Source: Streptomyces aurantiacus (GTDB taxonomy: Bacteria; Actinomycetota; Actinomycetes; Streptomycetales; Streptomycetaceae). Taken from it: a DNA stretch of 64,000 nucleotides. The stretch spans positions 6,238 to 70,237 of the forward strand of contig NZ_LIPP01000159.1 of the NCBI RefSeq assembly GCF_001418335.1, in the 5' to 3' direction. A program made the translations under genes and the position numbers. Below, piece after piece: positions 15,823 through 25,007 of the stretch (position 1 is its first letter; every line of letters starts with the position of its first letter). The notes below the pieces were generated by a model. That model was not told the origin of the DNA and ran no database searches. It saw nothing but the letters and a program-made list of their open reading frames with translations.

Positions 15823-16641
15823 TCAGGCAGTGTGCGGCGGCTCAGCGCTGCGGTAGACGAGTTCGTCACGTACAGCGTCAAGAGACGCCGTTAACGCTCG
15901 CCATTCCTTGACCGCAGCGTCACGCGTGCGCTGCACCTTGGACGACGAGTGACGCGGTCCGCCGTACAGATCTTGTGCGGCCCGTCCGAGCACGCTGGTA
16001 CGGCCGAGATCATCCGCCCGTTCCGCGTTTTCCAGAACCGTGCTTAGGACCGGGTATTCGCGTCCGTCGCCCCACGCCGACCGGAAGATCGTTTCGCTCT
16101 GTCCCGACAGATACGGCGTTACTGCCAGGGTGGACAGCTTGTCCGCGTGTGGGATTCCGCGTGTGACCTGTGCGCCCGGAGTAGCGTCTACCAGCTCCGG
16201 TTTCACGTCCAGCCTGTATCCGTTACGCGCGGCAGCATCGCGGACGGCCCAGTATTGGAGGGTTTTACGGGTAACGATGATCGTTTCCCCGTCCTTGCGA
16301 ACGTACTGCCATGCGCATGCTTCGCGGGTTTCCACCCTCACCGCCGAAACCTCATAGGTTGCGATGATATCGCGCAGCCGCTTCGTAAAGATCAAAACGG
16401 CATCCTGTGTGACGTCGTCGCTCACGTCATCCGTTCCATACAGTGCGAACCCGCTACGCGCTACAGTGGCGCTTCCGTCCATGCGCTTACGGGACCGTGT
16501 GGAATCGACCGTGCGGCAGTATCCGCGCGCAATCCTCTGCAATTGCGTGAAGTCCTCTGACGTGACCCGCTCCATGTCCTCTGCCGTGACGTCTCCCACA
16601 GGCTTGCTCGCCTGCATTCCCTTGGCGGGCAGATCGTTCAC
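15823..16641 (-). CDS. candidate island regulator, weakly sigma-like
   Basis: 272 residues from a GTG with GAGAGG upstream, the most upstream gene of the leftward island. Residues 71-92 (DDVSDDVTQDAVLIFTKRLRDI) look like region 2 of sigma-70 factors (the acidic D-x-x-D-x-x-Q-x-x-x-L helix), after a helical N-terminus; a region-4-like helix-turn-helix cannot be named, though residues 120-145 (VTRKTLQYWAVRDAAARNG) could be DNA-binding. It has its own promoter candidate (TTGAAT, 18 bp, CAATAG) near 16690-16720 rather than the island element. A role in transcribing the island is inference. Confidence 0.55.
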   Translation of the reverse strand: MNDLPAKGMQASKPVGDVTAEDMERVTSEDFTQLQRIARGYCRTVDSTRSRKRMDGSATVARSGFALYGTDDVSDDVTQDAVLIFTKRLRDIIATYEVSAVRVETREACAWQYVRKDGETIIVTRKTLQYWAVRDAAARNGYRLDVKPELVDATPGAQVTRGIPHADKLSTLAVTPYLSGQSETIFRSAWGDGREYPVLSTVLENAERADDLGRTSVLGRAAQDLYGGPRHSSSKVQRTRDAAVKEWRALTASLDAVRDELVYRSAEPPHTA

Positions 16642-17157
16642 GATCCTCTCCGATCAGTCATGACGCGCATCCTTTAGCCGCGTCCCTACCCTTCTATTGT
16701 CGCGCATTTCCGCTACAATTCAAGGGTCACCAATCAGCTTTCTCTATCCTTTACCGGGATTCAAGATCGGCAGATAAAGCAACTACACCAAGAAAGGGGA
16801 GTCCGTCAGAAACAGGCGAATCAGCAACCGGGCATTCAATACGGAGCAAACAAATAGAGGAAGCGAGAATCGGGTGAAATAGAATACATAAACAGATAGG
16901 GACCATGAATTGAAAGGCCACCACGCCGAATACCCCCCCCCTCGACCGGCATCCCGTCTATTGATGCGCCTACCGGCACCTCAGTTGCGTACAGTCCAGG
17001 AAGAGGCCAAGGGAACGACCACCTGCGCCAAGGAGGTACTGGAGGGCTGCCTGTCTAGCAGGTAGATGTATTGGGAGATGTATTGGCAATGAAATTGGAA
17101 CCCCTATTGGCGCACACGCCCCGCCAGTCGCAACCCTGGCTTGCCAGTGCTGCAGCC
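16642..17157. other. AT-richer gap at the island's upstream edge
   Basis: 516 bases, clearly richer in A/T than the surroundings between 16680 and 16930, with A-rich tracts and no gene. It ends in an eight-C tract near 16935 and then returns to normal composition. It could hold the sigma-like gene's promoter and an element boundary or origin; no iterons or att direct repeats were recognised. Confidence 0.4.
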
Positions 17158-17520
17158 CTACATCACTGCCTCACGCAGCGTCACCTGGGTTCCCGGCCGG
17201 CCTGCGCCAGCCTTCCAACGCGATGCGAACCGCCGCGGCCACGCTCGCCGCGAGACGGCAGCTCGCAACTTGGCCAGAAGTACTTCGTGCAGCCGCGGCC
17301 AGACGCCGGCCGGGACCCAGTCCCGCAGACGCCTCCCGGCCGCCGCCCCGCCGCGGCCGACCTGTTCCGCGGGTGCGTCCCGCCAGCTCACGCTCTTGCA
17401 CAGCACGTAAACGATTCCCCGCAGCACAGCCCGGTCATCCGCGGGCAGCCGCCCGGGGATACCGATGCCGCCTGGGCGGCCGTGGGGGCAACAGCGGCAC
17501 CACGCGTCCTCACAGGTCAT
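17158..17520 (-). pseudogene. IS5-family transposase fragment
   Basis: Between about 17448 and 17256 the leftward frame reads LPADDRAVLRGIVYVLCKSVSWRDAP and then RRLRDW...GVWPRLHEVLLAKLRA. This is the conserved N-terminal domain (DUF4096-type) of IS5-family transposases. The central G-x-x-x-x-TAW region is degraded, and the DDE catalytic domain is absent: after LRA the frame loses similarity. It is a truncated remnant at the right edge of the leftward island. Confidence 0.78.
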
Positions 17521-17591
17521 AGGCCGAGATCAGCAGACACCCAACAAGTAGCGCTCACGGTCCGTCTCGCCCGCCCAGTTGACGTTTTCCG

Positions 17592-18800
17592 CTACCAGGT
17601 GACAGGGAGTTGCGAAAGTCCGCAGACTCGGCTCCCCCTGGTCCACGTGAGTTCCTGCGCCGTGTCGACGAGTGCGAGACCGGGAAGGCCCCGGACCACC
17701 GTTCCAATGGCCACTTGCAACTCGACGCGCGCGAGGTTGGCGCCGAGACAGTAATGAGGGCCGTGCCCGAAGGCGACGTGCTTGTCGTCGCTGCGCCGGA
17801 TATCGAACGTGTCAGGGGCGGGGAAGTGCCGCGGATCGAAGTTCGCGGCCACGACCGGGGCCAGTACGGCCTGGCCCTGGCTGACGGTGCCCCCGGACGG
17901 GAGAGTCAGTGTTTCGGTGGCCACGCGCAGCAGCCCTCCGTGGCCGGGTACCTCCATGCGGAGGATCTCTTCCACGGCATCGGGCAATAGCCCTGGATCA
18001 TCGCGGAGGGCTACCAGTTGGTCCGAATGCCGCAAAAGGGCGAGGACGCCGCGACCGATGACGTTGCCGGTGGTCTCGTGTCCCGCGACGATGAGGCCTC
18101 GAACCATGCGGGCCAGTTCGTCTCCGCTGAGCCGGTCGTCCGCGTCATGGGCGTTGATGAGGTCGTCGAGCAGGTCCTCGCCCGGGGCACGCCGTCGCGC
18201 GGTGATGAGGGCGTGGACGTACGCGGCGAACTCTGCGGCGGCCTTGGAGCGTTCCGGTGCCGAGGCGGTGCTCGTGGACAGGAAGGTGTCCGACCAGCCG
18301 CGGAATTGAGAGCTGTCCTTGGCCGGCACTCCCAGCAGTTTGCAGATGATGTCGATCGGAAGCGGGAAGGCGAAGGTGGCCATCAGGTCTGCGGGGGACG
18401 ACCCGGCTCTCATCTGCGCCAGCAACTGGTCCGCTACGGCCTGGATGCGAGGCCGCCAGCTTTCGGCCCGCCGGGGTGTGAAGGCCCCCTGCACGATGCG
18501 CCGCAGCCGTGTGTGTTCAGGCGGGTCCATGTTGACCAGCGCGTGAGGGTCATCGGAGAGATCGGCGTCAGGCAGCATACGTGGGGCGCCGGGGTAGCGC
18601 AGGTTGCGGCTGAAGCATGGGTCTCCGAGGACCGCGCGCACGTCGTCATAGGTAGTAGCCAGGAGCGCTTCGTCGCCGCTGGGCAGGACCACAGGAGCTA
18701 GCGGACAGGCAGTTCGCCTGCTGCTGTAGGCCTGGGGCGGACCGCCATGAGGTCCCGGTTGAAAGGGGAAAGTTTCGTCGGATATCTCAGCATCTGGCAC
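17592..18800 (-). CDS. cytochrome P450
   Basis: 402 residues, normal length for a soluble bacterial P450. The oxygen-binding I-helix motif AGHETT is at 239-244, the K-helix ExxR (EILR) at 278-281, and the heme loop FGHGPHYCLG at 344-353 with the thiolate Cys at 351. All key residues are present, so it should be an active mono-oxygenase needing ferredoxin and a reductase, neither encoded nearby. The divergent upstream side carries a tandem HxlR regulator on the same strand 60 bases away. The substrate cannot be read from sequence; secondary-metabolite tailoring is typical. Confidence 0.95.
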   Translation of the reverse strand: MPDAEISDETFPFQPGPHGGPPQAYSSRRTACPLAPVVLPSGDEALLATTYDDVRAVLGDPCFSRNLRYPGAPRMLPDADLSDDPHALVNMDPPEHTRLRRIVQGAFTPRRAESWRPRIQAVADQLLAQMRAGSSPADLMATFAFPLPIDIICKLLGVPAKDSSQFRGWSDTFLSTSTASAPERSKAAAEFAAYVHALITARRRAPGEDLLDDLINAHDADDRLSGDELARMVRGLIVAGHETTGNVIGRGVLALLRHSDQLVALRDDPGLLPDAVEEILRMEVPGHGGLLRVATETLTLPSGGTVSQGQAVLAPVVAANFDPRHFPAPDTFDIRRSDDKHVAFGHGPHYCLGANLARVELQVAIGTVVRGLPGLALVDTAQELTWTRGSRVCGLSQLPVTW

Positions 18801-18860
18801 GCTTGTACTCCTCCCTTGCGAGTGCTCGATTCAACCCGAACAGAGCTGACGACTCGTCAG

Positions 18861-19715
18861 TTACCTGCGAGCGTCGCTAGCTTCGGAGAGGGCGTCAAGG
18901 CTCCGGCGCTTGCGAATAACTGCCGCGAGGTGCACCTCGTGCTCGGATGCCCAGGTGCCGATGGGAGACAAGGCCGCAAGAAGGGCGTAACCGGGTTCGG
19001 TGAGGGAGCATTGTGCGGTTGAGGCGAACTGGCCGGCGCGAGGCTGATGATGGATCAGTCCACCGGCGACGAGCCGGTGCAGGGTGTCCCATAGGACCTT
19101 CTCCGAAAGCGCCCGATTTCCCGTGATGTCACGGTTCCTCTCGATTCCTCCGTTGATCGCGGCAGCGATGCCCGTGGGGTGCTGCGGCCCTCTGCTCACC
19201 TGGCAGATGATCGAGAAACTCCATCGGAGACGCAGTATCACCAGCGCCACGCCAACGCCGCGCCAGTAGTCTTGCTCCGGGCTCAGAGGGGGTGACCCGG
19301 GAGTTGCCGTGTCGACCTCCCGTTGCGACAGCCCACGGTGCTTCCGCACAGTGCTGGCGAGGTGGTCAGCGTGGTCGCGCGCCCATGCCGCGATGCCATC
19401 CATGGCGTCGAGTAGCCCCCGGCTCATCGAGGTCAGCTCCCAAGGAGCGGCGCCATTCGCCAGGGCTTCGGTCTTGCGGATGACGAGCCCTTCCGTCTCC
19501 ATCCGGTGCAGGGTCGTAAAGAGCGTCTTCTCGTGCAGGACACGGGCGCCCACCAGATCCACGTTGCGCGCGTTGCCTTCGTTGATGAGATCAAGCAGTT
19601 GGGCTGGGCGAAGTGAGCCGCTTCGGAGAGCGACAAGGACCGCGTACGTCCAACGGTTGCGGAGCAACTCAAGAGACATTCCAATGCCCCGTAGCTGCCT
19701 TAAGTCCGCATCCAT
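18861..19715 (-). CDS. tandem HxlR-type winged-helix regulator
   Basis: 284 residues made of two HxlR domains in one chain. The first (about 10-115) has LRNRWTYAVLVALRSGSLRPAQLLDLI and the wing LVIRKTEALANGAAPWELT; the second (about 150-275) has LRLRWSFSIICQVSRGPQ, SEKVLWDTLHRLVAGGLI and the closing LTEPGYALLAALSPIGTWA. HxlR proteins normally dimerise as single ~110-residue units, so a fusion makes a covalent pseudo-dimer. Each half keeps the recognition-helix region; effectors of HxlR proteins are often electrophiles or metabolites. The P450 60 bp downstream is a likely target or partner. Confidence 0.85.
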   Translation of the reverse strand: MDADLRQLRGIGMSLELLRNRWTYAVLVALRSGSLRPAQLLDLINEGNARNVDLVGARVLHEKTLFTTLHRMETEGLVIRKTEALANGAAPWELTSMSRGLLDAMDGIAAWARDHADHLASTVRKHRGLSQREVDTATPGSPPLSPEQDYWRGVGVALVILRLRWSFSIICQVSRGPQHPTGIAAAINGGIERNRDITGNRALSEKVLWDTLHRLVAGGLIHHQPRAGQFASTAQCSLTEPGYALLAALSPIGTWASEHEVHLAAVIRKRRSLDALSEASDARR

Positions 19716-19826
19716 CGAGGAAGCACCTCCGTATCAACACGACTGGAACCACATAAATTAGATGTCCGCGAAATCGGAGTGATAAAACTGCGACCTCCAC
19801 GGGCGATCTGTCATTACGGCTGGGAG

Positions 19827-21056
19827 TCATAACAGGCCGAGGCCATCTGCTAAATGAGCTATCTCATCATTGGAGGCAGACCCTGCTCTTGCGAGGATCG
19901 CGACGAGCTGTCTGCCGTCCGGATTATAAGCAATCGTTTCGGTCGAGGCCTCTACCGAGTCCAGAATTGCTCCTCGGGCCGCTTCCCGATCACCAGCTTT
20001 ATCATAGATGCGCGCCAGGTCGATAAAATGGGTCGCCCTACGATTACTTGAGGGCATTTCTCTTGGATCCAAATGAGCGGCACTGGACATCGCATTGAAT
20101 GTTCTGCCACATTCCATATTCACCGCTACTGAGTAAATACCAACATTGACGGCACTGAACATCGTTTCTACATCGATATGTCTGCCGATTCTTTTTGAGA
20201 CTCGCTCAGCTTCTTCCCAGTGACGCCAGGCATCAGCTGTTCTGCGGTTGCCTGCCGCACCCATGGCAGCGAACAACAGGAGGGCTCCACGTACCGATGC
20301 GTCACTGACAGAGGCAGGGCGCGCGACATGACGCAACGCAGCGAGAGCAGTCTGCTCCGCTTCCTGAGGTTGTTGTGCCGTTAGGGAGGTCATAGCCGAG
20401 CCCCATCCGGCTAGGGCCATAAGCCGTGCATCATCTGACATTTCTGCGGCCAGCAACGTGCGGTCCGTGAATTGGACAGCCAGGTTTAACGCTCGCACGC
20501 CGTAGGCGAAGCGTTGACCAATGAGGTAAACCCTCGTCGCGATCGCGTACGCTTTTCGACGTTGGGCGCCGGTAGTTGCCCGTGTCAGTGCTGCGGTATC
20601 GCGGAGAAGGCTCGGGAGCAGAAGGCCGAGTTGAGTGTTCTGAGTCCGCGAAACGTGCCAGGCGTCCCAGGCATGCCGGATCCGGTACTCCAGATTTTCT
20701 GGCGAATAAGGCTGCCCATCAGGAGCAGGAGCTAGAAGCGAATGCGTTAACGCGTGACGGATCTCCGGGACCGCGGGGTGCTCCGGCACTTCGAGTGCCG
20801 TAGCGGTGAAACGGCGCCCTGCAAGAGCACTCAGGTCATCGATCCGCATAGCCCGGGCCAGATCGATGAGATTGTCCAGTCGCAGAGCCCCGCGTCCTTC
20901 CTGCTCCAGCAAGCCCATCCACCGCTCGGTGCGGCTCACCATCTGCGACAGCTCTCTCCGAGAGAGACCCCGCCTGCGGCGCTGCCGCTCCACCCTCTCT
21001 CCGATCAGCCTGGCGAGATCGTCACCAACTGGCTGCGGCATGGCCATCACCCCCAT
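19827..21056 (-). CDS. XRE-family regulator with TPR-like C-terminal half
   Basis: About 409 residues if the ATG at 21056 is used; in-frame ATGs at 21047 and 21041 are alternatives and the frame opens further upstream without a credible start. Residues 10-65 form a Cro/C1 HTH (RRRRGLSRRELSQMVSRTERWMGLLE). The remaining ~330 residues are helical repeats with alternating Ala/Leu, matching the TPR-like sensor half of many Streptomyces regulators. It is divergent from a flavoprotein gene starting 97 bases away, a recurring arrangement in this genus, so it may control that gene. Confidence 0.82.
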   Translation of the reverse strand: MGVMAMPQPVGDDLARLIGERVERQRRRRGLSRRELSQMVSRTERWMGLLEQEGRGALRLDNLIDLARAMRIDDLSALAGRRFTATALEVPEHPAVPEIRHALTHSLLAPAPDGQPYSPENLEYRIRHAWDAWHVSRTQNTQLGLLLPSLLRDTAALTRATTGAQRRKAYAIATRVYLIGQRFAYGVRALNLAVQFTDRTLLAAEMSDDARLMALAGWGSAMTSLTAQQPQEAEQTALAALRHVARPASVSDASVRGALLLFAAMGAAGNRRTADAWRHWEEAERVSKRIGRHIDVETMFSAVNVGIYSVAVNMECGRTFNAMSSAAHLDPREMPSSNRRATHFIDLARIYDKAGDREAARGAILDSVEASTETIAYNPDGRQLVAILARAGSASNDEIAHLADGLGLL

Positions 21057-21153
21057 GCCACAATCTGGGCCCACTGGCTGTCGTGCGAACTTGCGAATCG
21101 GGCGGCAAGGGGCCGGATGCGATCGTCGCTTCGAAGAGAGCAGGGAACGCAGC

Positions 21154-21717
21154 GTGGGTGCCACGGAGAGCAAGAGGCCAGTGTTGTACGTCGTGGCGTG
21201 CGGCGGGTACCCGGCAGAGAGTCTGCCGACTTTGGTGGAGCGGGCCGTGGCCGATCGCTGGGATGTGTGTGTGATCGCCACACCGAAGGGACTGGATTTC
21301 CTCGATGTACCCCACCTGCGCGAGCTGACCGGGCACCCTGTCCGGTACGACTACAAACAACCGGACGACCCCGATGTGCTGCCGCCCGCCGATGTCTTCC
21401 TGATCGCACCTGCGACGTTCAACACGATCAACAAGTTGGCCGCCGGTATTTCGGACACGCTCGCACTGGGTCTGCTGAACGAAGCCATCGGCGCCGGCAT
21501 ACAGGTGATCGCAGTGCCCTGGCCCAACAAGGCGTTGGCTCAGCGGCTCCCCTTTCGGAGAAGCGTCGAGAGCCTGCGCAGCGAGGGCGTCACCTTCGTC
21601 CTCAAGCATGATTCCTTGCCGGTGCCTGCATCGGGGCGGCCTGGCGCGGAAGCCTTCCCTTGGAACGAGGTCCATCAGGAACTGGCACGCATACGGCGCG
21701 ACGGCGCCTTGAGTTGA
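21154..21717 (+). CDS. flavoprotein (HFCD/PPC-decarboxylase-like)
   Basis: 187 residues from a GTG start with AGAGAGCAGGGA upstream. The chain reads YVVACGGYPAESLPTLVERAV, then VCVIATPKGLDFLD, VRYDYKQP and DVFLIAPATFNTINKLAAGISDTLALGLLNEAI: the flavin-binding Rossmann-like fold of homo-oligomeric flavin-containing Cys decarboxylases. The APATFNTINK segment corresponds to the APAxxNTxxK motif of the family. Reaction and substrate are unknown; Streptomyces carry many stand-alone members beside XRE/TPR regulators. Confidence 0.82.
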   Translation: MGATESKRPVLYVVACGGYPAESLPTLVERAVADRWDVCVIATPKGLDFLDVPHLRELTGHPVRYDYKQPDDPDVLPPADVFLIAPATFNTINKLAAGISDTLALGLLNEAIGAGIQVIAVPWPNKALAQRLPFRRSVESLRSEGVTFVLKHDSLPVPASGRPGAEAFPWNEVHQELARIRRDGALS

Positions 21718-21813
21718 GGAATGGGCACCCCTGCGGCGCCCGGCGTCCCTGTCGGCAGTCACCTGGCGGTCACTCCGCGAAGCATGTAACGCACTCATGT
21801 CGCCCAGGTGCCC

Positions 21814-22269
21814 TCACGCTCGCAGTTGGGCTGGTAGAGCAGCCCATACAGCCTGGCCGTCCCCATCCTCGACTGGGCTCACGCCCCAACGCCTCGACAC
21901 AGTCTTTACGAGCATCAGACCGCGTCCTTCCTCGTCGTGGACGCCGGCGGTCTGTGGCATGGGGGCAGACTGGCAACTGCCGTCATCCGCCACCTGAACC
22001 AGCAACTGGTCGGGAGCGGCGCTCAGATTGCACGTGATCAACCGGCTGGCTGTGTGAATCACGGAATTGGTGAACAACTCACTCACTACGAGGACGGCCG
22101 TGTCACAGCCGTCCTGGTCGACGCCCCAGGAACTGAGGCACTCCTGCACACGGCGACGGGCTTCGCCGACGGCCTTGGCGTCAGTAGGCAGGACGAAAGT
22201 AGCCCGGCGTGCGCTACTGCCCAGCGCGGGAGGTGGGCCTGTGATTGAGGCGGCGTCGGTCAAGGCCAC
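21814..22269 (-). CDS. HATPase anti-sigma/serine kinase-like protein
   Basis: 151 residues, the single-domain GHKL ATPase type (RsbW/SpoIIAB-like, HATPase_c_2). The N-box VSELFTNSVIH lies near 63-73, the G1-type segment VQVADDG near 90, and the G2 loop EEGRGLMLVK near 116. Such proteins bind a sigma factor or phosphorylate an anti-anti-sigma factor; neither partner is encoded nearby, as usual for the dozens of orphan copies in Streptomyces. It is transcribed away from the XRE/DUF397 pair. Confidence 0.88.
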   Translation of the reverse strand: MALTDAASITGPPPALGSSARRATFVLPTDAKAVGEARRRVQECLSSWGVDQDGCDTAVLVVSELFTNSVIHTASRLITCNLSAAPDQLLVQVADDGSCQSAPMPQTAGVHDEEGRGLMLVKTVSRRWGVSPVEDGDGQAVWAALPAQLRA

Positions 22270-22677
22270 GGCTGATTCCTAACGTGGGGCGGGTGCCGGA
22301 CGCGACCGTGCAAAACGAGGGCCGTGACGGTACCTGCGTCCTCGAAAGATCGATGAGTGCCGGCAGCTCGTCAGGACGAACTCACGACGTGAGCAGCAGG
22401 CTTGGAACTGGCGGGCGCAGAGTGACGGGGCGCATGTGGGGCACACGGCGCGCAGCATCCGGGGCGGGCCACCCGGCGGCCTGGCGCCTCGGCCGCGTAG
22501 GGCCGGCGCCTGCCGTGAAGCACGGGTGAGCTTGGTCACGTCGTCACTATGCGCGCCTCATCTGTCACTTGGCAACCCCTGACTCTGCATCATGCGTAGT
22601 TCACGTATGCGCTCTGTCCGTCTTGCGAGGGTAGTGGCAAACTACTTCGCGACCGGGTACACGAGGAGGCATGCGAC
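22270..22677. other. divergent intergenic region
   Basis: 408 bases between two divergent genes. Short frames lack start signals. It should hold the promoters of both; one inverted repeat near the right gene is listed separately. Confidence 0.5.
22631..22645. promoter_or_regulatory. operator-like inverted repeat before XRE gene
   Basis: GTAGT-GGCAA-ACTAC, a perfect 5-bp inverted repeat with a five-base centre, ending 32 bases before the GTG of the XRE gene. Regulators of this class commonly control themselves, so it is a candidate operator. Confidence 0.4.
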
Positions 22678-23538
22678 GTGAGCGCACCGCGGTCTGCTCC
22701 GAAGTACCTGTTGCTTGTACTCGGCAGACGGCTACAGGAGTTGCGGAGGGCCCAAGGCCTTTCGGCACAGGACGTCGGCGACGAACTGCGCCTGGCTCAG
22801 TCCACGGTCACCAGGATGGAGCAGGGCAAGATCGCCTTGAAGTGGCCAGCGGTCAAGGCAATGTTGGAGATCTACGGCGTCGAGCAGGCCGAGGCGCGTG
22901 AGTTTCGCACGCTGACGGACGAGGCCAACGAGCCTGGTTGGTGGCAGAGTTACCGCGACGCACTGCCGAAGTGGTTTGCGGTGCACGTCAGCCTCGAGGA
23001 CGCGGCCAGCCAAATCCGCGGATACGAGATCCATGTTGTTCCGGGGCTTCTACAGACTGAGGACTATGCCCGGGCCGTGCTGCGTCTGACTCGGCCTCAC
23101 CCGACGCCCGACGAGCTGAAACGGCGCGTAGCACTGCGTATGGAGCGCCAGGGGCTGCTGACCCGCCCGGATCCGCCACGCTTGTGGATCATCTTGGACG
23201 AACTCATGCTACGACGGCCCGCCGGCGAGCCCGAGGTCATGAAGGCCCAAGTCGATCGCCTGATTGAAACGATGGACCTTCCGAACGTGACTCTCCAGGT
23301 GTTGGCGTTCTCGGCTGGACTCCACCCGGGCGCTTTCGGACCTTTCACTCACTTCCGTCTCCCGATGAAGGATTTCCCCGACGTCGTATGTACTGACACC
23401 ATCACCGGCGCCACATACAGCGAGGACCGGGAAGAAGTTGCACAGCACCTTGCGGTCCTGGACCGGATGAGTGCCCAAGCAATGTCCAAGGGACGTACCA
23501 GGAAATTCCTGGAAGACATCCGCAAGGAGCTAGAATAA
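22678..23538 (+). CDS. XRE regulator with DUF5753 domain
   Basis: 286 residues from a GTG with GAGGAGG upstream. The HTH occupies residues 12-66 (LQELRRAQGLSAQDVGDELRLAQSTVTRMEQGK); the DUF5753 effector domain follows from about 95, with VPGLLQTEDYARAVL and the C-terminal YSEDREEVAQHLAVLDRM segment. These WhiJ/BldB-associated regulators are encoded next to a small DUF397 protein, and here the two genes overlap by one base. They act in developmental or antibiotic control in Streptomyces; the target of this pair is unknown. Confidence 0.93.
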   Translation: MSAPRSAPKYLLLVLGRRLQELRRAQGLSAQDVGDELRLAQSTVTRMEQGKIALKWPAVKAMLEIYGVEQAEAREFRTLTDEANEPGWWQSYRDALPKWFAVHVSLEDAASQIRGYEIHVVPGLLQTEDYARAVLRLTRPHPTPDELKRRVALRMERQGLLTRPDPPRLWIILDELMLRRPAGEPEVMKAQVDRLIETMDLPNVTLQVLAFSAGLHPGAFGPFTHFRLPMKDFPDVVCTDTITGATYSEDREEVAQHLAVLDRMSAQAMSKGRTRKFLEDIRKELE

Positions 23539-23768
23539 TGAAGCATGCCGTGAACTCTGATAAGGATTTGGGAACTGAGGGCTGGCACAAGCCCTGGAGC
23601 GGCACCAACGGTGGAAACTGCGTCCAAGCGAAGAAGCTTGACCGCGGACGCGTTGCACTGAGGCAGTCCGCGGATCCTGGCGGCGCCGCTCTCATCTTTA
23701 CGTTGCCGGAGATTGCCGAATTCATCGCGGGGATCAAGGACGGGAAAGCCGACTTCCTGATCGCTTGA
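23538..23768 (+). CDS. DUF397 family protein
   Basis: 76 residues. The DUF397 pattern is seen: W-x-KPWSGTNGGNCVQA near 16-32, VALRQSADPGGAALIFT near 39-56, and an ending EFIAGIKDGKADFLI. These small proteins partner XRE-DUF5753 regulators, probably as antagonists; the one-base overlap with 22678-23538 supports joint expression. Confidence 0.92.
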   Translation: MKHAVNSDKDLGTEGWHKPWSGTNGGNCVQAKKLDRGRVALRQSADPGGAALIFTLPEIAEFIAGIKDGKADFLIA

Positions 23769-23845
23769 CCCCTGAACCAAACCACCACCTGACCACCTAG
23801 CTGGAACTTCACTACCACGCCGCAAAGCGGCAGCGGAGGACTGAA

Positions 23846-24649
23846 GTGAAAGACACGGAAGCCGGATTTAGCGCAGACGAGATCGACACCAGCAAGCCTC
23901 ACTCGGCCCGCCTGTACGACTACTTCCTCGAAGGGAACGACAACTACCCCGCTGACTGGGAAGCAGCCGCCAAGATCATCAAGCTATTCCCCAGCGTCAA
24001 GGACACGGCACGAACCAACCGAGAGTTCATGCATCGTGCTGCCCGATTCCTCACTAACCGCGGACTTCACCAGTTCCTGGATGTAGGGACGGGCATCCCT
24101 ACCGAGCCGAACCTCCATCAGATCGTCCAGCAGATCACGCCCAGGGCTCGTGTCGTGTATGCAGACAATGACCCTATCGTCCTTCGACACGCCGAGGCCC
24201 TCCTCCAAAGCACCCCAGAAGGACGCACTGCGTATGCAGATGCTGACGTCCGAGAACCCGAAGCCATCCTTTCGTACGCGAAGCAGCACCTGGACTTTGA
24301 GCAACCGATAGCCCTGTCGTTGGTTGCGCTGCTGCAGTTCGTGACCGACGACCACGACCCGTACCAAATCGTCCGGACGCTACTGGAGCCCATGGCATCC
24401 GGGAGCTACCTCGTCGTTTCCCACGTCACCTGGGAGTTCAACCCTAAGATTTGGGACCGAATCGATGCCATCTATCGCCAGGGAGGGACACCTGTCAAGG
24501 CGAGGTCACACAGCGAGGTTCTCAGGTTCTTCGAAGGGCTCGAACTTTGCGACCCCGGTGTCGTTCTTTCCACTCACTGGCACCCTGACTCCGAGATGCA
24601 GATTCTCGACGAGCAGCCATTATATGTGGGAGTTGCCCGCAAGGCGTGA
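23846..24649 (+). CDS. SAM-dependent methyltransferase (DUF574 family)
   Basis: 267 residues. The opening IDTSKPHSARLYDYFLEGNDNYPAD is the hallmark of the actinobacterial SAM methyltransferase family DUF574 (Methyltransf_19). The SAM motif I is FLDVGTGIP near 79, with VVYADNDPIVLRHA (motif II) after it and YADADVREP (motif III) near 130. The substrate is unknown. It sits 77 bases behind the DUF397 gene, so may be co-transcribed with the XRE/DUF397 pair. A second member occurs at 51945-52913. Confidence 0.93.
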   Translation: MKDTEAGFSADEIDTSKPHSARLYDYFLEGNDNYPADWEAAAKIIKLFPSVKDTARTNREFMHRAARFLTNRGLHQFLDVGTGIPTEPNLHQIVQQITPRARVVYADNDPIVLRHAEALLQSTPEGRTAYADADVREPEAILSYAKQHLDFEQPIALSLVALLQFVTDDHDPYQIVRTLLEPMASGSYLVVSHVTWEFNPKIWDRIDAIYRQGGTPVKARSHSEVLRFFEGLELCDPGVVLSTHWHPDSEMQILDEQPLYVGVARKA

Positions 24650-25007
24650 AGGTTTGACTACTGTTGCGAGCTTCCTGCGTGACACAGATGCGTTCCGTGG
24701 ACTGCAATCATCACACCCGCGCAGCAACTCCGATACTGACCTTGAAGTGACATCGGTGCGTTGGTGTATTCCAGAGGAAGGCGTTACCGCCCCACAGGTG
24801 GACCGCCCTGCTCCTGCGCCAGTTGGCCAACCAACGGTCGGCGTTCTGGCCACCCTCAGACAGAGACACTTGCCGCAGAGAAGGAGTCCGCCGTGCCATA
24901 TCGGCCGCCTACGCCATCCCTGAACGTTTCATCCGGCTGATGCAGGACCCCACTACGCCCGCGGCCAGTATCGAAAAATACGGCGTGAGATTTCAGGGGA
25001 GATTATT
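24650..25007. other. gene-free stretch
   Basis: 358 bases between the methyltransferase and the HxlR gene. No frame with a start signal is credible. It probably holds the promoter of the HxlR gene. Confidence 0.5.

Noticed and set aside
16642..17157. replication origin in the AT-richer gap
   Set aside because: No iterons, DnaA boxes or clear inverted repeats recognised.
22631..22645. copy of the five-fold island element near the XRE gene
   Set aside because: Sequence and spacing differ; it is a simple inverted repeat.
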